Source: Aphrocallistes beatrix (taxonomy: Eukaryota; Porifera; Hexactinellida; Sceptrulophora; Aphrocallistidae). Taken from it: a stretch of 64,000 nucleotides of DNA. Each line of letters starts with the position of its first letter. Position 1 is the first letter of the stretch. The stretch is taken from NCBI GenBank assembly GCA_963281255.1, contig OY725504.1, positions 1,922,001 through 1,986,000 on the forward strand. The letters run 5' to 3'. Below, piece by piece: positions 1 to 12,000 of the stretch. Below the pieces are notes generated by a model that was not told the DNA's origin, searched no databases, and saw only the letters and a program-made list of their open reading frames with translations. The translations under genes and the position numbers were made by a program.

Positions 1-261
1 AAATTGTTTCGTAAGACAACTTTTCTCATCGATCGGTTCCATTCTACAAATCACAAGTGTAATCCCTCCTATTCTTTGAGATCCATTCATACCGACGAGA
101 TGAGGAAAATAAACTCACAAGTTTGCGAGCAACTATTTTCTTCATTAAGAAGGATAGGGACACAGTTCGCATATACTATGCAGATTGACGTCTTCTTTAC
201 TGCAAGATACTTTTTAGCTTGTTTGAACCAAGACATGATATCCCCAACTAACAAAAATTAG
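1..261 (+). CDS. KDZ transposase, C-terminal fragment
   Basis: The frame is open from the window edge to a stop at 259-261, so the protein is 5'-truncated by the window. It shows the typical C-terminal KDZ signature: an FLIDRFH block near residue 7, an NHKC motif, then NSQVCEQLFSSLRRIG and a final aromatic/leucine-rich segment ending in an ACLNQ motif. KDZ (Kyakuja-Dileera-Zisupton) transposases are DDE enzymes that excise and insert their element. The catalytic core lies to the left of this window. No stop interrupts the visible part. The Met near position 4 is not a real start. Confidence 0.7.
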   Translation, partial: KLFRKTTFLIDRFHSTNHKCNPSYSLRSIHTDEMRKINSQVCEQLFSSLRRIGTQFAYTMQIDVFFTARYFLACLNQDMISPTNKN

Positions 262-703
262 AATATTGTAACTCCTCAATTTTTTATTCAAGAGTACCTA
301 CTAGTATGTATGCATGGTACATTTGCTTCATTATGCATCAATCTTAATGTACTACTAGTAATAACTTGTATGGAAACACATTACACGACACTACATATAT
401 TACAAAAAAAGTTAGGGACTTTTTCATCGGTGCTTCAAGCCCTACACATGGTTTGTGAAACCATTTAAAGCACTTGGGGCATTCGACCATATGCTGAGAG
501 GTTGGGCTGGAAGATGGCATAAACACCATAACTTGATCTTTAAATCTTTTCTAAGATTGGTTGTCATCCGAGAACGCAACACTTTGCTCTCTATCTTAGG
601 AAATGGTGTTAAGATTTCGCTGTTAAAGCAATCTATGAGGTGATATCTCATTTTTACTTGTCTCCAGCAATCTTGGGTTGGGTCGCCTCCAGTTGCTATA
701 GAC

Positions 704-2924
704 CAGGCTTGTCCAACCTACGGCCCGCGGGCCACTATCCGGCCCGCCGACATGTTAGGGAACTGTTCCCAGTTTTCTAGTGATACTTAATTGAGTGAAA
801 CCCAATAAACTTAATTCTGCAAAACCGAATCGATTGAAACCATTTTAAGAAGGGTGTGATATACATAACTTACTGTATAATCTCATTGGATCATATATTG
901 ATCAAACACATAAGGGATTCTCTCAACTAGAATAGCTCATATAAATTCCCTAAATTCCAAATACTTACAAATAATATACAATCTGAAACTATATCCAATT
1001 ATTTATTTGCAAATATGTCCACTCCCGTAAGTATTAGAAAGAAAAGGAAAATTGATCATGAATGTCGAGTTTTCAAATCCTCTTGGACGTTTGACTTTTT
1101 CGTTGTAGAGCACAATGAGTGCTTATTGTGCTTGATATGTCAGGAGAAGATATCCGTATTCAAAGAATATAATATCAAACGACACTATTCTACTAAACAT
1201 GCCGTAAAATTTGACAACCTTACAGGGCAGGTTAGAATCGATCGGGTGAATCTGTTGAAAGCTAGCGTTACCAGTCAACAATCTTACTTCAAAACTGCTA
1301 AATTAAGTTCTGAAACAGCAACTAAGATCAGCTTTCTAATATCAGAAGCGATAGCCAAGAGAGGAAAACCATTATCTGAAGGGGAATTTGTAAAAGATTT
1401 CTTGGACATATTCGTATCTGTGGCATGCCCAGATAAGAAGTCTACAGTAGAGAGCACCAGTCTTGTCACCAAACTGTTGCTAGAAGAGTAGATGATCTAT
1501 CATCCAACATCGAATCAACATCGAATCGAATCTAAGTGGTCTAACAACTGATGGAGCTCCTGCTATGACTGGAAAGCACAAAGGGTTTGTCAGCCTAATG
1601 CTCAAATCAATGCCCTTTCCTATCATGACATACCATTGCATTATTCATCAAGAACAACTTTGTGCAAAGACCTTAGAAATGAAACATGTGATGGAGAATG
1701 TTGTTAATTCAATCAATTTTATAAGGTCGAAGGGACTCAATCACAGACAATTCCAAGCATTTCTTGCAGAGGTAGGGTCAGACAATAACGATGTTATTTA
1801 CTTTAGTCATGTTCGCTGGCTCAGTAGAGCGTCTACTCTAGCCAGATATTGGTCACTACTTGAAGAAATAAAAACATTCATGACCATCAAAGGAAAGGAT
1901 GCAAGCTTTCTGGATGATGATCAGTGGTTGAATGATCTCGCATTCCTAGTTGACATTACCAAGTATCTCATGGAATTAAATCTGAAACTGCAAGGAAAAA
2001 AGCAATTCATTAACAACCTGTATGAGCATGTCAAAGCGTTCATTAACAAGCTACAATTATTTCATCAACAATTTAATTTGAAAAATATTGTGCATTTCTC
2101 AACTTTATCTACAAGACAAAGTGAAATAGTGGATCATGTTAAGTATTCCGCACTGATCAACAACTTAATCAATGAATTTGAACTAAGATTTTCGGACTTT
2201 AGTGACAGATTTACTGAAATGAAGTTGTTTGCAGATCCGTTTGGAATTGATGCCACGAATGCTCCCGATATCTTCCAACTAGAACTAATTGAAATGCAGA
2301 ATATTTCTGAGATGAAGAGAGCATTTGCAGAGACTGACCTTGTGACATTCTACGGTCAATATGTTCAATCAGCTAGTATATTTCCTAATTTATTACAACA
2401 CGCCCTAAAGTTCATTTCCTTATTTGGCAGCACTCATTCCTGTGAACAGCTGTTCTCAATGATGAAAAATGTCAAAAGCAAGTCTAGATCACTCTTAACA
2501 GATAATCATCTATCAGGAGTCTTGCGGATTGCGACATCAAGTACACGAGCAGACATTGACACTTTGTGCAAACAGAAACAATGTCAGATATCGCATTAGA
2601 CTTTTCTATAATTAAGCAAAGTATGTAGTGAGTCCGTATTAAATCTTCCTCGTTAAACACCATATGAGTAAATACAGTCACATTGGGGTAGGAACAGGTC
2701 CGCAGCTGCCGGACCAATAATTTTCTAAAAGCTACACTCAGGCTAGAAGCAGCACGATGAATATTTTTCTCTGAGTAGAATACCTGCTGTTACGGACCAA
2801 TATTAATTAGGTTCCTACGCCCCTGAGTCATCAAGCGCACAATACAAGTCTAAGGTTGTGCGGCCCTCAAGTAGCTAAAGAATCCCTTATTGGGGCCGCG
2901 AACAAAAAAGGTTGGACAAGCCTG
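704..2924 (+). mobile_element. hAT element (Charlie/GTF2IRD2-like) with 8-bp TSD
   Basis: Terminal inverted repeats start CAGGCTTGTCCAACC on the left (704) and end GGTTGGACAAGCCTG on the right (2924). A GCGGGCC/GGGGCCGCG subterminal stretch is typical of Charlie-like hATs. The 8-bp target duplication CTATAGAC is perfect at 696-703 and 2925-2932. The element is 2221 bp long and lies inside the Ulp1-PHD gene. Confidence 0.92.
1015..2599 (+). pseudogene. hAT transposase, internally deleted (GTF2IRD2/FAM200/ZBED5-like)
   Basis: Two open stretches lie in one order. Positions 1015-1491 encode the N-terminus with a BED-like zinc finger (CLLCLICQEK then NIKRHYSTKH). Positions 1565-2599 encode the C-terminal half, with LTTDGAPAMTGKHKG just upstream, YHCIIHQEQLC, HVRWLSRASTL, and the dimerisation region FGSTHSCEQLFSMMKNVKSK. 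Full-length relatives have a long segment between these blocks containing the first catalytic Asp. Here it is missing and the frames do not join (stop at 1489-1491). The element therefore could not mobilise itself. The start at 1015 follows a normal distance from the left TIR. Confidence 0.85.
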
Positions 2925-3182
2925 CTATAGACAAACAGACTGCGGCTGCAAATAAGCCACAGTCTACCTCACCTCTTTGCTGCTCAATAGAAGCAAGATT
3001 TACTATCATCTCAGTATCATTCCCATACAGAAAGGCTAACTGGATAGCCAGATTATCAGGAATTCTACCCGTAGTCATTGAATCATAGAGGGTTATATTC
3101 CCTTCTAGATCAATCCTGGAGCAAACCCAGTGCAGTGTACCATCATGATGGATCTGAATGCTAGGGAGAGGAGCTTTGACGA
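2925..3182 (-). other. Ulp1 catalytic exon flanking the hAT insertion
   Basis: This is the best preserved exon of the interrupted Ulp1 gene. It begins after an AG acceptor near 3183, facing a GTGAGT donor near 3245 that makes an intron of about 60 bp. It holds His, Asp, Gln and Cys of the C48 peptidase fold in the expected order and spacing, with no stop. The TSD copy 2925-2932 marks where the gene was cut. Confidence 0.7.
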
Positions 3183-4690
3183 ATTGACGATTCTAAACAT
3201 TGATTAATTATCAAATAAAGAATAACACGCCGAAACAAGAAACTCACTTTTGAGAGAATTGTGTCATGAAGTCCTTGTACTTGTGGAAAGCTTTTCTTTA
3301 GTAATGTCTACAAGAGAATGGCCTGTTAATTGAATGGTACAGTGTGAAACGGTATAATTCTGGATCATATAAATACCTAATTCTCAAAATAAATTAATCT
3401 GAATATAATGATTATAATTATTCTGGGAAATACAAAATTAAGGAAGGACTAGGTACTGGGCGATATTGTAGTAAATATGTTAATACTATAACCATATACT
3501 ATAACAGATATAATTTCTAGGTCTCCCAAACTCACACAAAATGCGTTCAAGGTTGTGTCTGTCAGAAAAGTGTTTCGATTGGACAGTTCAGAGATAGATA
3601 GACTCTTTACTTTTGATGTAATGGCAGAAGTGAAAGTAAGTATAGGATCTAGAGGTTTGGCTCTGAGTAATGTAACAAGACCGGATTTTGGGGTAGGTGG
3701 TTGAAGATTTGAAATGAGTTCATTAGAAGCGATTTCAGGTTGTCGAAAACTTGGAAAGAATGAATCATTACTCGTATCAACATCTGACTCTTGGTGTATT
3801 ACTATTTTAGTGCTTTTAGGAGTATCAAGAGGAGATCGGTCTCGGCAGTTACGATAACCAGATTCTTCAGAAGAGCTTGGAGTTATGTGAGATCTAGATC
3901 GGTAGTTGATAGAAGCTCGCTCTTTTAGTGTAGATTCCTTATAATAATGTAATATTTTGCGAGGATTTATCTTAGTCGACCGTTTTATGTTTTCAAAAGG
4001 GACACATTCCGGCCAAAAGGACGGTTTGAGAGCAGGATCATTCCAAAAGGCATATCCTTGCCTAAAATAATAAAATAACGTTTGTCAATTGAATAAAAAA
4101 TTATTCATTTAAATTGCAATAGGTCCTTGACTTACCAATTGCTTCCTTTGTAATTTCTGAAACAAGCTTTCTCAGAGTTGGAACATTGAAACTATCGATA
4201 TCTCCGTCTAAGAGCTTGTGGATTCCATGGTCATGAGCTGGCTTTGCATTTGCAGACTCAACTATCTTACTTATTATAAGAGTTCTTGAAATCTCATTAT
4301 TTTTCTCCGCTATGAACTTCTGGAAATTTGCAGGACCCAAAAAACCGAGCTACCATGCCATGAAAAAACAGCTTCAGCACATTCTCCTGTAACCGAACGA
4401 AACTGTTTCAGGGTAATCGTCAATACTATTACAGCATTGGCCTTGGTCATCCTGGGTATCTTAGGCATTTTTACTAATGAAAGTGAAAGAAATGAATGTG
4501 AACAAGATAGAACAATCCTAGATATAAAGTTGAAATAAAGAGATTTATATTTCCTAGTTGATTTTGACAAGACGGGTGAAAAGACTGGTTAAATAATAGT
4601 ATGCAAATTAAAAGCCTATTCTGTTATTAAATTGCTTTCATTCATCACATTTATGCCAAACAACAATTTTACATACCTTCCCACTAGCAA

Positions 4691-4757
4691 TGCGCTGCAT
4701 GCGCTACTCAATTGCAGCGCATGCGCTACTCAAATGCAGTACATGCGCTACTTACTT
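4691..4757. repeat. Short tandem array, about 22-bp unit, three copies
   Basis: The unit is roughly GCATGCGCTACTCAAWTGCA, repeated at about 4697, 4718 and 4741, with the last copy partial. It contains the palindrome GCATGC. Its position beyond the Ulp1 gene start would fit a subterminal transposase-binding array of the KDZ element, but this is only inferred. Confidence 0.6.
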
Positions 4758-5148
4758 TTTAAATATATGTAAAATGAATGGAGACTAAATTTTTGGTTTG
4801 AAAGAAATAGTACGTATTAACCGAGTGTACGTCTTAACCAGATCACGTCTTATCCGAGTTCTACTAACTGGATTAACAAACTATAAAAAGAAAATGAATA
4901 TTAGATGAAATAATGTTGACGGTTTACTGCTCGGAGATAACCAGACATAATAGCCGATATCTTATGAATTCTAAATGTTTCTGTAAAAGATTAAACAAAT
5001 TGGTGTTACCAATAACAATATGGTCAGGGTAACAATACCATATATTTGTAGCACATTGCACTTATATGAATGTGTAAACGTTAAACAACAACAAACACGT
5101 TTTTTATTAAGTTTCTCCTTCTTTTGGAAACTAAAATATTTGTTCGAA
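4758..5148. other. Non-coding spacer between KDZ block and hAT gene
   Basis: No gene is seen. Positions 4806-4850 contain GTACGTATTAACCGAG-like words that resemble the pogo/Tigger MITE ends found intact at 62186-62373, so an old MITE scrap is possible. A CAGGG at 5025 is a weak candidate for the left end of the following hAT element. Confidence 0.35.
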
Positions 5149-7009
5149 ATGTCAGATGGGTATAAACGGAAACATGAATCTGGTGCTGAAAAGAGAAAGA
5201 AAAGACATAAGCGAGCAGATAACCTCAAACAATTGAAAAATTCATTGTTAAATTATGTCAATCTACCTGATCACGAAAATGAAGAAAACAATATCGATCC
5301 CATTTTTTACGACGGTGATCAGTCTGAAATTGTTGATATTGAAACTAGTGAAGAAGATGAACATGACAAATATATAGACCCAAACGATGGAAATACAAGT
5401 ACTGATGTTATTGCAATTGCAGAACTATCAACTTCAGAATCAATAGTTACACTACAAGATTCTATATTCTCCAGTGATCCGGCAAAGTGGGAAATTAATG
5501 CTGAACTGATCAGATACTTTACTGAACATTCTCCTTCCCAGAATATAGAATCTGGTTTCATTTTCTCATGCAGAATGTTTGGCAACAAGAAAAGGAATGC
5601 ACGGAAAGAATATTTTACAAGGACATTGGCTAATGGCGAAATAGTCATCAGAGACTGGTTGATGTATTCTACATCTACTGGAAAAGTATTTTGCTATATG
5701 TATAAACTATTTGCAAGAGGTAATTATTTATTAGAAAGTAAATTTCGATGTGGTTTTGATTATTGGAAGAATGCGATATCAAGAATTCAGTCACATGAAC
5801 ATTCTAAAGAACATCTTTCAGTCATATCTGTTAAGTTGAATGTCAAAAGTGCATGCGAATTGATATTGAATTTGAGAAACAGTCAGAAAAAGAAAAGGAT
5901 TATTGAATTCGAGTATTATAAAGGATTGTCGCTGTAACAAGATTTCTGGCAGAGAGAGGGCTAGCTTTCCGTAGTGAAACAGAAATAATTGGTTGCCTAA
6001 GAAATGGGAATTATCTTGGATGCATCGAACTTCTCTCTAAATTTGATCCATTCCTTGCTGAGCATTTACACAGAAATGGAAACCCAGGAAAGGAAAATGT
6101 GTCTTATCTCTCGTCAACAATATGTGATGAATTCTTTGAAATACTTGCGTCTACAATACAATCCCTTATTATATCAGAAGTAAAAGAAGCTTAATATTTT
6201 GGTATCAACATTGATTCTACGCCAGATATAGCTCACATAGACCAACTAACAGTAATTATGTGGTATTACCTTTCTGATGGACATGTGGTTGAGCGATTTC
6301 TTGAATTCATTCCGATAGAACACCATGATGGAAAGTACTTGTTTGAAGTATTGCAAAACGTTCTGAAGTCACACGGAATTGATATAGCAAACTGCAGGTC
6401 ACAATCTTACGACAACGCCAGCAAAATGTCTGGTATATATTCTGGAGTCCAGGCTCGCTTTAGTGAAATTAATACTTTTGCTGAATGGACTCCCTGCGCT
6501 GCACATAGCCTCAATTTAGCTGGATTTACTGCAGTTGAGAGTTGTAATTCAGCTATTAGTTTTTTTGAACTTTTGCTGTCTCTCTACTCATTTCATTCAG
6601 CTTCGCCACAAAGATGGTCGAAACTAACATCAAATATGAAAAGTAAAAGTCATATTATCCAGAGTTTGTCTGAAACAAGATGGTCGACACGCAGTGATGC
6701 TTCAAAAGTTCTGGTTAAGAACTATTCAGAAATTCGACAGACATTGGATGACATAGCTGGTTCTGACAGACATCCTCCGGCAGCAGTCCACGAAGCTAAT
6801 TCATTGAATAAGAAATTAGACCAGCTGGACACTGCACTGATGTCGATTATTTGGAACAATATTCTTCAAAAAAATCAACTTAATAAACAAGTCACTCCAA
6901 GAAGCAGGGATTGAAATATGCACGGTTGTGAAGTTGTATGAAAGCATCTTGTCTTATTTTCAAGCCATCCGAAATAACTTTGATGATTATAAAACGCAAG
7001 CAAAAGAAC

Positions 7010-7117
7010 TGTTGTATCGTATTTTGAGGCGCTATCGTAGATTGAGGCGCTTGTATTACTGAACCAGGGATGCGCAATATAAACTTAGTCTATCGTATTT
7101 TGAGGCACTACTGTAGA
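7010..7117 (+). repeat. Ginger1-A left terminal inverted repeat with three internal 18-mers
   Basis: Besides the terminal TGTTG, the arm carries three direct copies of TATCGTAKWTTGAGGCRC at 7015-7032, 7033-7050 and 7091-7108, with a further degenerate one near 7113. The spacing (two abutting, one about 58 bp on) suggests binding sites for the transposase zinc finger. Confidence 0.85.
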
Positions 7118-9078
7118 ATTCTGAGGCGCTCTAAGCTAAGCTTATTTTATTTATTATATGATGTATGCGCATTTCTACTCTCTCATTTTTATTTATATTT
7201 ATTAATACGCGTAATAGGTCATATTTTTAATGGCTATATACTTAGGGAATTTTGAAATTCATAAAGCGTTAAATGTTGCCATTTCCCTATAAAATTTATG
7301 TACAATTTCGTTCAAAATTGGCGTATCGAGATTTGTTACGATCGTAATTACCACTTGGGCAGTTTTCGGTTCTCATAGTATATATACGTAGTACTTCGCT
7401 ACTATAATAGCATATTAGGGGGTACAGTAAAAATACATTGTCCAGGCGGAGAATAAAAATTAAGACAGACGGGAACGATAAACAAGTAATTAATTTACAT
7501 AGCCTTAGTCCGAAATTGAATGGGTAACTGTTATGAACACAAAATCTTTATGCAGGTAGAGTATAAGCCTAAAATACACAGTAAAATGGTATCCAATGGC
7601 TATCAATATTTTTTGGATATTTTTGAGTGAATTTTTCTACCGAGAAGCGAGATATTACTACGGAGATGATTCAAGTTGTGAATACTTCTTTTACATTTAC
7701 TTATTTCAGGTCTTCTTTTCGAAATTGGTCAGACAATTCAGTCGGATCTTCAATTCAGTTAACTTTGTAGTTGATGAGCATTCTGTTAATTTAGTAAAAT
7801 TTCATTGAAATTCATCAATACCTCGTACAGTATATACATTACTAATTATCTCTATTATCGCCCAACTCCAAGTACGTATCTAATAACCCGTTTACTAACA
7901 AAAGTGACCATTTGAAATAAGCATAGTTACATTTTATTCAACAGCATTGTTACCAAAAAGACAATATCATCATGATACAAACATTAAGCTTTACATGTTT
8001 TAGAATATCAAATTAACATAATTAAATAGCAAACATCATTTACAGCATATGTAACGAATAAACAATAACCTAGAAGAAATGTAAAGGACAGAAGTTGTTA
8101 ATAGATATACGTTGTATTTAATTAATTAAGTGGCGAAATTTTTAAAATAATTTCGAAATTAATAAAGTGGTAAAATTAGTCATTACTCTTTAAAATCTAT
8201 ATGCCATTTCGTTCAAAACGGCTTATCCCGATTTGTAACACAGTGTACAAATCTGGTAGTTTATTATTTAGTATTAATTAGTATATTTAGTTAGTAATAA
8301 TTCAGACATTGTGATGGTCAGCCTATACCGATTTCGAATGCGTCAGATCAATATACTTCTAGAGTCAGATTGTACCGAGTCGAAATGTACAAAATAGCAA
8401 CTGTAGAGTTCTGTGGGTCCGTAACCGATTCGAGCGGATGAACTGAACTCGTGAAACACTGGAGAATCGAGATTGTGTATACCAAGGTCTGAGTAAGAGC
8501 AATTTTCAGACGAGTGACACACGTTCACTTAAGAAACTCATTTTGAAAAATAATTAGATGTGAAATTATAAAAAGTGTTAAATGTTGCAATGTAGAAGCG
8601 AGATTGGTGTGCTCGCAAGTTCATGCGAATTTCTTATTTGTCCATGTATATATTTACACGAGGTTAATTAATTAAATAGCACCAGGATTGTCAGAGGATT
8701 TAGTCAGGAATAGTGTACAATGTACATGTGTATATATTGTATTAGATCGCAATGAGTATTACAAGTAAATGAGTTAACCTAATATATTATAATCTCCACT
8801 GTATTTACTGAAAACGAAACAGACACAGACAATTAAGTACGTAGTAGGACGTCAGTTATCCTAACATGATGGAACTTAACTGAAAGGGGTTCGGATAACT
8901 GACCTTCTACTGTATTGACATAGTATAGTACTTGTAGAAAATAAATTAGTTAAACTCACTTGATTTCAATCTGTGTTTCGTCCCGGGATTGGACTCATCA
9001 GTTACGTTCCCTTTCACGTAATACACAGCAGATGGATGTGTGGGTGGTAATGTGTCTGTGTTTCGATACTGAGTACAT
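7118..9078. other. Ginger1-A non-coding 3' region with an old internal repeat
   Basis: No gene is seen between the left TIR and the OTU stop. Two diverged direct copies of about 85 bp lie at about 7250-7340 and 8150-8241 (sharing CATTTCGTTCAAAA/CAATTTCGTTCAAAA and CGATTTGT). A third partial copy lies near 8557. Their origin is unknown. Neither strand shows convincing protein similarity. Confidence 0.5.
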
Positions 9079-12000
9079 TCATTCGACTAACAGCGCTTCA
9101 TCTGGTACAATCCCATAGGTTGGAGTGGGGCTGTTCAACATTAATATGACTGGTTCATAATGATTAACATAGTTGGTTATGTAGAGAGTGGCAGTCGGAT
9201 TTGTACTAGCTCTATGTAAGCTCCAGCGCACTTCACGAATCAATGAACCTTGACTTCTATATTCGCTGTTAGCTACATATATGTCTGCATCAAGTATAGC
9301 TGAAGCAGCCATGATTTCTACGTCACTTGCCCAAGTCCCTTCAATATGAACAAGGTTTTCCGTTAGAAAATATTCACACGGTGTCGTTCGTTTGGATCTA
9401 AAACACCATCCAAGTTTAGATGCGCCCTCACTCGCAATAAATCTGGCAATCAAGGAGCGAAGCTGTAGATGGCTGTTTTGACTCCCAGTAATTATTTTAG
9501 AGAGGCAACGAAATAAGCAGTTGCCATCTCTTTTAATATCCTCAGTTTCGTAAGGTTCGTAACCACTCAGGGGCCGTCCTACGATATTAGATGGTTGCCT
9601 ACTAACAGAATCGAATGTTAGTCCCAAGATATTGCATTTATTTCTTTGCCACTTCTCGTCATTAACAGCAATTTCAGGGGATTTAGCACGGTTATCTGGA
9701 AAATGATACGGAGTTGTGTCTGGAAGAGTGTCCCACAACATCGTATTCAAGTATTGCATAGCCTAAACGGAAATATTTATTAACTATTCCATCCAGCATA
9801 CAGCATTAGATATTATTGAATACTTACTACTCACACAAAATACAATACTTTGTGTGTATATCGAGCAGCTTGAATGTCGGTTAAGTCAGGAAAGAAATCT
9901 CTCGTCCATCCTAAAACTGTCTCGATTATCTCTCTTCTAAAAAGAATAGTTATTAGATATTGTTGTAATACGCTAAATTGCTTACACGAGTAAATCTTAA
10001 ACTTACAATATTGTCTTCTCTTTCGCCAATCAAAAGCTGAAAAAGTAAAGTATTGGGCACGTAATCATGATTCACCTTGAGCTTGTTATGCAATTCTTCG
10101 TGGAGAGGAGTCATGAAAGTCCCCTCTCTCACGTTCTGCTCAAGAATTCCCTTTTGATGATAAAGATAAATAAAGTAACAACTTAAATAACATCATCATT
10201 AGAATGATAACAGAAACATTATTCGTAGTTACAATAGCATTATACTATTGAATCAGATCTCAAACATTGACGTCAATCAACAGAATTTTGTGAAATAATT
10301 ATCATTATACGTATGAAACCAAAGAAAGAAGAAAAGAAACACCCTTACTTTCAGGCTTGCGAGATGGGTATCTATGGATTCTTTGGTAAATCCGAATAGT
10401 TGAGCCTAGAAAATTGGAACGCCATGATTTATATCATGTTACATATAATTCCTCAAACAACCTCTGGAATCCATATGATATTGCAAAATATAAATTATTT
10501 CCAATTCTCTTACCTGAGAAGAGTCGATTCTTGTTCGCTTTCCATCTGGGCTTGCTTTATCTGTTGATTTCCGCTTCCTCTCTCCTGGTTTGGCAGATCT
10601 TTGAAAGTAAGGTCGCACGATATGAATAGGAATTTTCTTATCGCGATTGGTTCCTAATTCCTCCTTTGAGATCGTAACGTTACTATTCGTTACCTCTGAG
10701 ATTGTATACGGTCCTAAATATTTGGGTTGCTTCTTGGTATTAGGTAACCGCTTGAGTTTAGGCATGTTAATGTATGATATTAGCTCGCCTTTTTTCAGAG
10801 AGGAGCTAGAGTAATTGAATAATAAAATGTAAACCGAAAAGTGAGCATAGATTGAAATATAGCTAAACTAGGAATGTTGTGGTTACTGAAAGTTAATTGA
10901 AAGTGAATGTACACTGAAAATGAAAGTGGGGTCATTTCTGTGTATACTTTTGACCCCAAGTCAAACTCGCAATATATATTATAATTATAATATATATATT
11001 ATTAATTATCATTGTAATTTCAACTCACCATCCTTGATTGACTTTCTTATTGTACTGCATCGACTGTTTCGTTTGCTCGAAATTGATAGAATCAACAGCC
11101 AACTTCTGTGTTGCAGCACGACAATCATCTATCATGAGAACTTCTTCTTGGGGCTGGTCAAGAGGTGGGGAAAATTCATCTTCAATCTGTTCCATTTCAT
11201 CTTGTGGAAGTAAGACTTCAGTTAGAATGGCCTCCTCCATTTCAAAATCTTCTTCAACAGTAGAAGGCAGATTGTTGATGGCCGATAGAAGATCTTCGTG
11301 CCTGGATTCTCTTCCCCACATCACCTTGAATGCTGTTTGTCTGTGAGATTTTTTTTTCGTCGAATTCATTGCAATTGTCGCGGATTTAAGCAGTTTGGAC
11401 CAATGCTCTCCGGTCTGAATTTCCATTTTAGTAAGTTTTCTAAAATAAACATTTTAATGTTTCAATTTAGTACAATGAAAAGAAACAATTCATTAAAAAA
11501 TTGATAAAGAAGGAAATAAGAAATTAGATGGCAACTTCAGATTCAATAACATAGGAACTGAATAAATAACTCACGTTTTAAGAATCTTGTTGCGTGCTTC
11601 CACTAAGTCATTTGCCATTGGGTGGTAAGCACGAGTGCTACGATTATCGACATGTAGCTTTTGGTGAAATTCCTTGAATATCTAGATACATATTATGATT
11701 AACAAGTAGTTATTCAAACACCTGCCGATATATAGTAATAAATGAAAGATATTTACGTACGCTACTCGTGAACTCTTTCCCTTGATCGTGCTGGATGATG
11801 TCAGGTAGTCCTATATCAAGATAGATATCCTTCAAGTTCTGGATTAGTTCTTCTGAGGTTTTAGACTTGAGAGGACGTACCACCACATACTTGCTCAAAT
11901 AGCAAACAGTCACTAAGACATGTTTGTAGCCCTCAGCACTCTCGGGAAGGTCACAAATGAGATCCATTCCTATATGTCTCCATGGAGTTGAAGGAGGTGG

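Larger units (their letters stand above)
340..4468 (-). pseudogene. Ulp1-like cysteine protease with C-terminal PHD finger, transposon-borne, interrupted by a hAT insertion
   Basis: Reading leftwards, a candidate start lies at 4468 (MPKIPRM), followed by a likely frameshift in a T-run near 4345, a GTAAGT donor at 4135 and an exon from 4061 with a GYAFWNDPALKPSFWPE segment. Further exons near 3300 (FPQVQGLHDTILSK) and from about 3183 carry the C48 triad: HWV (His), LYDS (Asp), EQQRGEVDCG (Gln, Cys). The hAT element at 704-2924 interrupts just after DCGLFAAAVC. Without it and one 8-bp copy the frame runs on into MRYHLIDCFNSEILTPFPK. A PHD finger follows (LWCLCHLP, then VECPKCFKWFHKPC) but is broken by two frameshifts. 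The exon joint at 4136/4061 does not keep frame either. The role is probably SUMO or ubiquitin-like deconjugation serving the transposon. It is now decayed. Confidence 0.65.
1..4760. mobile_element. KDZ-type (Zisupton-like) DNA transposon, right part; left end outside window
   Basis: This block pairs a KDZ transposase C-terminus (plus strand, stop at about 261) with a convergent gene for a Ulp1-like protease plus PHD finger (minus strand, 4468 down to about 340). KDZ elements are known to travel with Ulp1-type protease genes, so one composite transposon is the simplest reading. A later hAT element (704-2924) sits inside it. The right terminus is not resolved. A short tandem array at 4691-4757 may be subterminal. 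The outer boundary near 4760 is a guess. Confidence 0.55.

Noticed and set aside
5025-5040. CAGGGTAACAATACC as a firm left end of the ZMYM1-like hAT
   Set aside because: It matches the right TIR only partly and no 8-bp duplication links 5025 with 14327, so it is left as a weak candidate.
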